This document shows, piece by piece, positions 61,517 to 64,000 of a stretch of DNA of 64,000 nt (position 1 is the first letter of the stretch; every line of letters begins with the position of its first letter). This stretch comes from Rudanella paleaurantiibacter (lineage in GTDB: Bacteria > Bacteroidota > Bacteroidia > Cytophagales > Spirosomataceae): contig NZ_WELI01000005.1 of assembly GCF_009184635.1 (NCBI RefSeq), forward strand, positions 669,150 to 733,149, in the 5' to 3' direction. Both the position numbers and the translations under genes were made by a program. The notes beneath the pieces are model-generated. The model made no database searches, had not been told where the DNA came from, and was given only the letters and a program-made list of their open reading frames with translations.

Positions 61517-62446
61517 TCAGTCGGGGGTTTTGGATTTGAAGGAAGCCAGCTGAACGGACGGTGGAGTGTGGCGAATGTCTGTTGCCACATGTCGGCTGAG
61601 CGGTTCCGGCTCATCGGCCAGTATGTCGTTGCCCCACGACTCTCGATTCAGGTAGGTTTCGGGGTTACGCCTGTACCTGGGGTTCGGCGTATGGATCACG
61701 TACTGGGTAGTGTGCGATAGAGCGGCTTCTCGCTGGGCGTCGGTCAACCGGTTCCACTTTGGTTCGCAAACTTTCCGGTCCACCTTTTTACCGTAAGCCT
61801 CCCACCAGACATCGAACGGTATGTTTAGCTCAGGCCGAGCCACCCTGGGTTTTGGGGAGGGGGCGGTCGGAACTGGGGGAAGGGCTACCGCCGGAGGTTT
61901 TTTATTTTGGAGAAGCCACATCCACGCCAACCGGACAGTCACATCATCGCGATGAGCGACGGAGAGTATTTTAGTTAGTGTCTCTTTGTCTGGTGTATGG
62001 AGTATGGTTTCCTTATATATATAGAACCTCGGTAAAATTTGCTTAGGTCGTTGGGTAAGTTGTTGGAGAGGTTCTTGGGTAGGTTGATCCTCCACAGCAT
62101 CAACCTCGGTAAAATTTGCGTAGGTTGACGGAGAGGTTAACGGGTAAGTTGATGGAGAGGTTAAGAAGTAATCCGCCCCTTTGCGGGCTCCTTTTCCGCG
62201 TGTGCTGACTGACAATAAACCCCGCTCCGACAGCCGTTTCCGGGCCGACTCCAACGTCTTGATGGCGATACCCGCCAACGCTGCCAGTGTCCCGTCGGTG
62301 AACGCCAACGACTCAGGCCACCGGTCTTTCTGTCCTTTCGCGTTGAATGCGTTGATGAGGCAGAAATACAGGTGTGAATCGGTCGGCATAAATGCCTCCT
62401 TGCTGTGAAGTTGCCAATACCGGTTTGCAAGGTCAATGTAGCGCAT
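61517..62446 (-). CDS. Phage replication initiator-like protein
   Basis: A 309-residue protein with a winged-helix N-terminus (DSHLYFCLINAFNAKGQKDR, ALAGIAIKTLESARKRLSER), a Ser/Thr/Pro/Gln-rich middle with internal repeats (LTSPSTYPLTSPSTYANFTE), and a C-terminal segment FDVWWEAYGKKVDRKVCEPK followed by RNPETYLNRESWGNDI, like the C-terminal parts of phage replication proteins that contact helicases. The layout (N-terminal DNA-binding domain, repetitive centre, C-terminal interaction domain, helicase downstream) mirrors lambda O. Iteron-like DNA repeats fall inside its middle. Confidence 0.75.
   Translation of the reverse strand: MRYIDLANRYWQLHSKEAFMPTDSHLYFCLINAFNAKGQKDRWPESLAFTDGTLAALAGIAIKTLESARKRLSERGLLSVSTRGKGARKGADYFLTSPSTYPLTSPSTYANFTEVDAVEDQPTQEPLQQLTQRPKQILPRFYIYKETILHTPDKETLTKILSVAHRDDVTVRLAWMWLLQNKKPPAVALPPVPTAPSPKPRVARPELNIPFDVWWEAYGKKVDRKVCEPKWNRLTDAQREAALSHTTQYVIHTPNPRYRRNPETYLNRESWGNDILADEPEPLSRHVATDIRHTPPSVQLASFKSKTPD
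62013..62165. other. Candidate replication origin: iterons plus AT-rich tract inside the initiator gene
   Basis: A TATATATATA tract lies at 62014-62022. Next, AACCTCGGTAAAATTTGC occurs at 62026 and again at 62103. The unit GGGTAAGTTGATGGAGAGGTT occurs in near copies at 62053-62073, 62118-62138 and 62142-62162, with a shortened copy at 62077-62091; starts within each pair are 24 bases apart. Direct repeats with helical phasing next to an AT-rich tract, inside the initiator gene, match the lambda-type origin arrangement. Confidence 0.6.
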
Positions 62447-62452
62447 GGTGAT

Positions 62453-62851
62453 CTAAGGCTTTAGTCTGACCGCTGAGGGTGTTGAGGGATGTAGCCACTG
62501 GGAGAAGGCCTCAAGGCTCCCCACAACAAGAATCTTCGGGGTATCAGACCCTCTTGAGCCACGGCCGGCCGCCTGCACCTCCACCAATTCTACATCGGGG
62601 GAGATCTCGATATGGATGGATTGCGTGCCAGCAATCACGATAAGATGAGGGCAGATCGTCCGTTTGAGCGCGGGGGCATACACCCCCAGTTTCGCCCTGT
62701 ACTGGCTAACCGTGGGGAGTTGTGTGACGAAATGATTCTTTTCCCGCAGGTACGCAATCAGCCCCTGGGTCAAGTCCTGACCCAGGCGGCTACTGACAGA
62801 AAAGCCATTTCTGTCGGTGGGGAAGATGATAGGGAGCTGGGCTATCTTCAT
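62453..62851 (-). CDS. Hypothetical protein of the replication operon
   Basis: A 132-residue protein (MKIAQLPIIFPTDRNGFSVS, TICPHLIVIAGTQSIHIEIS, PKILVVGSLEAFSQWL). No membrane segment. It lies six bases upstream of the initiator gene and overlaps the HTH gene by four bases. No family recognised. Confidence 0.6.
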   Translation of the reverse strand: MKIAQLPIIFPTDRNGFSVSSRLGQDLTQGLIAYLREKNHFVTQLPTVSQYRAKLGVYAPALKRTICPHLIVIAGTQSIHIEISPDVELVEVQAAGRGSRGSDTPKILVVGSLEAFSQWLHPSTPSAVRLKP

Positions 62852-63219
62852 AGCCGCCGACCTTGTTTTACAGGTTGCTGACGGCTTTGGCGGGCCCGAT
62901 GAGATACTCGGGTTTGCTCGTACTGAGCGGTTTGCTCAACAACTGTAGGTGTTCTTTGAGAGCGCACCCACGCCATTAAATCGAGTTTAGAGAAATAAGT
63001 GCGTCTTCTAACTTTACTGAAAGGTATTTCCCGACGGGAAACCTTGCCGTACAATGTTTGTACGCCAATCCCTAATAATTCGGCAGCTTGACCGTAATCT
63101 AATACCTCGTCGGAGATGGCAACTACCGGAGGCTGCGAATCTGAGCGGCCTGTAAACCGCTGCAACATCTCTTTGATTTCGTTTACATCATTCTGTAGTT
63201 TCTCTAAGTCAACAAGCAT
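62848..63219 (-). CDS. Helix-turn-helix (excisionase-like) protein
   Basis: A 123-residue protein. After an N-terminal coiled coil (LEKLQNDVNEIKEMLQRF) comes an HTH_17-type domain (EVLDYGQAAELLGIGVQTLY, GKVSRREIPFSKVRRRTYFS, KLDLMAWVRS), then a basic tail rich in Arg and Gln. This kind of protein opens many Bacteroidota mobile-element replication operons. An operator-like repeat block lies just upstream. Confidence 0.8.
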   Translation of the reverse strand: MLVDLEKLQNDVNEIKEMLQRFTGRSDSQPPVVAISDEVLDYGQAAELLGIGVQTLYGKVSRREIPFSKVRRRTYFSKLDLMAWVRSQRTPTVVEQTAQYEQTRVSHRARQSRQQPVKQGRRL

Positions 63220-63259
63220 ACGTCAGTTCGTTTAAGACTGACGCAAAACACAAAAAATG

Positions 63260-63320
63260 TTTACCCCTCATTCAAGCCCTAGGGGGTAAATGAGGGGTAA
63301 ATGAGGGCTGAAATGAGGCC
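63260..63320. promoter_or_regulatory. Operator-like repeats upstream of the replication operon
   Basis: TTTACCCCTCATT (63260-63272) is the perfect reverse complement of 63289-63301, and AATGAGG recurs as three direct copies at about 63288, 63300 and 63312. The block lies 41 bases upstream of the first ATG of the operon. Confidence 0.5.
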
Positions 63321-63327
63321 TGAAGAG

Positions 63328-63927
63328 CTAAAAATTTACGTTAATCAAGCTTTCCTTTGCTGGTTTCATTTTATGGATATCTTTTGTCAGACCGTCGTAA
63401 ATAGTACTACCTAACTCGCTATACTGATCGTCTGTCTTGACTCTAAACCATTTCAAAAGCCAGCTTTCAACTTTCTTCTTTGGGGACGGTATTTTACCCG
63501 CATCTATTACCTGACGAAACACAAAAACCAAGGATGTTTGATTACACTCTAACTTTATCACGTCATTTGGTTCCTCTCCATTAATAACGACCCTCAGGTT
63601 TTCTTTATCAGTAACTGTAGCTGTGAAAGGGTCAAGAGCGTTAATTAGGGGAGTACGTGCGTCCTCGGCAATGAAAAGTGTTAGTTTATCTTCTTGAACT
63701 TGTACAGGAGGGACCTCCAGCCATTCTTCTACAAATCTTTCAAATGTGACAGTGCGGTAATTAGGGTCAATAATTGGTTGAAAGATCTTATCAATGCGCT
63801 CATCTATTTTACCAATGACTATCTCCTCAATTATATGCTCAACTGATATTTCGCGGTTATTATCATGCAAATATGTCTTGAACCCCTGAAAGTGAGCCAG
63901 TGAAAAATAGAGCAAAAATCTTAATTT
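63328..63927 (-). pseudogene. Hypothetical gene truncated at its 5' end
   Basis: About 195-200 codons are open (FQGFKTYLHDNNREISVEHI, VTFERFVEEWLEVPPVQVQE, ESWLLKWFRVKTDDQY), but no ATG or GTG precedes the conserved-looking part; only a TTG at 63915 exists before a stop at 63928-63930. Immediately beyond lies the start of an IS3-type transposase on the opposite strand, so the gene probably lost its start by insertion. No family recognised. Confidence 0.55.
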
Positions 63928-63947
63928 TCACGGTAAACAAAAGGGAA

Positions 63948-64000
63948 ATGAAAGCAAACCGATTCACCGAATCGCAAATGGTGGCCATCCTCAAACAGCA
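63948..64000 (+). mobile_element. IS3-family transposase OrfA, start only
   Basis: The frame from ATG 63948 (after an AAGGG ribosome-binding site) reads MKANRFTESQMVAILKQ, the typical first residues of IS3-family OrfA proteins, whose N-terminal HTH binds the IS ends. The window ends 17 codons in. The left inverted repeat should lie in about 63890-63945 but was not fixed. Confidence 0.75.

Noticed and set aside
62026..62165. Repeats in the initiator gene as a small CRISPR-like array
   Set aside because: Units are irregular, with no constant spacer length or unique spacers, and lie inside a coding region.

Overview
The window is a chromosomal segment of a Bacteroidota bacterium, most likely a Cytophagales member of the Spirosoma/Rudanella/Fibrella type. 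The evidence is a SusC-like TonB receptor paired with a DUF4249 lipoprotein, a PorZ-like type IX secretion component with a C-terminal sorting domain, Bacteroidota-type -7 promoter boxes (TAnnTTTG, often TATCTTTG), a Reg_prop/Y_Y_Y sensor kinase, and a four-helix-bundle (S23-like) gene cassette. No rRNA, tRNA or CRISPR array was seen.

Region 1 (1-47.5 kb) is a GC-rich core with housekeeping and envelope genes: a beta-barrel receptor (5' end outside the window), a metallo-beta-lactamase-fold hydrolase, a GMC oxidoreductase with its gluconate dehydrogenase subunit-3-like partner separated by an inserted S23-like cassette, Sua5/TsaC, a D-cysteine desulfhydrase-like enzyme, an RluD-type pseudouridine synthase, a nucleoside hydrolase, an MtnK-like kinase, PorZ, thymidine kinase, a ComEA-like outer-membrane protein, an unusual Asp-Glu-Ser subtilase, DUF4249 plus TonB receptor, an MlaF-like ATPase, a quinoprotein with an inserted cytochrome c, a flippase, PurH behind a structured leader, PlsC-GatC, Def-omega-amidase, RuvX, NUDIX, a frameshifted ferredoxin reductase, a propeller sensor kinase and a prolyl oligopeptidase.

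At 43.1-47.5 kb lies a compact stressosome operon in the order RsbR, RsbS, RsbT, RsbT-SpoIIE phosphatase fusion, histidine kinase. The kinase begins with what reads as a degenerate RsbT-like domain, so the operon holds three related GHKL modules and its output appears to be a phosphorelay rather than a sigma-factor cascade.

The core is littered with small palindromic repeats of several families. Several of them overlap gene ends and supply the stop codons of tdk, ruvX, the omega-amidase and the S23-like gene; one even encodes part of the PorZ signal peptide.

Region 2 (about 49-64 kb) is an accessory, prophage-like block, partly AT-rich. Nearly all genes are on the minus strand with ATGA-type overlaps: HTH protein, a replication initiator with iteron-like repeats inside the gene, DnaB helicase, small genes, a 1411-residue tape measure protein, a TerS-like protein, an XRE repressor and unknowns. 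There is no large terminase, portal, capsid or integrase in view. At the left are a low-GC membrane protein and an FtsH-M41-like protein whose catalytic Glu is replaced. At the right edge a gene without a start codon abuts an IS3-type transposase start, suggesting truncation by an insertion sequence.
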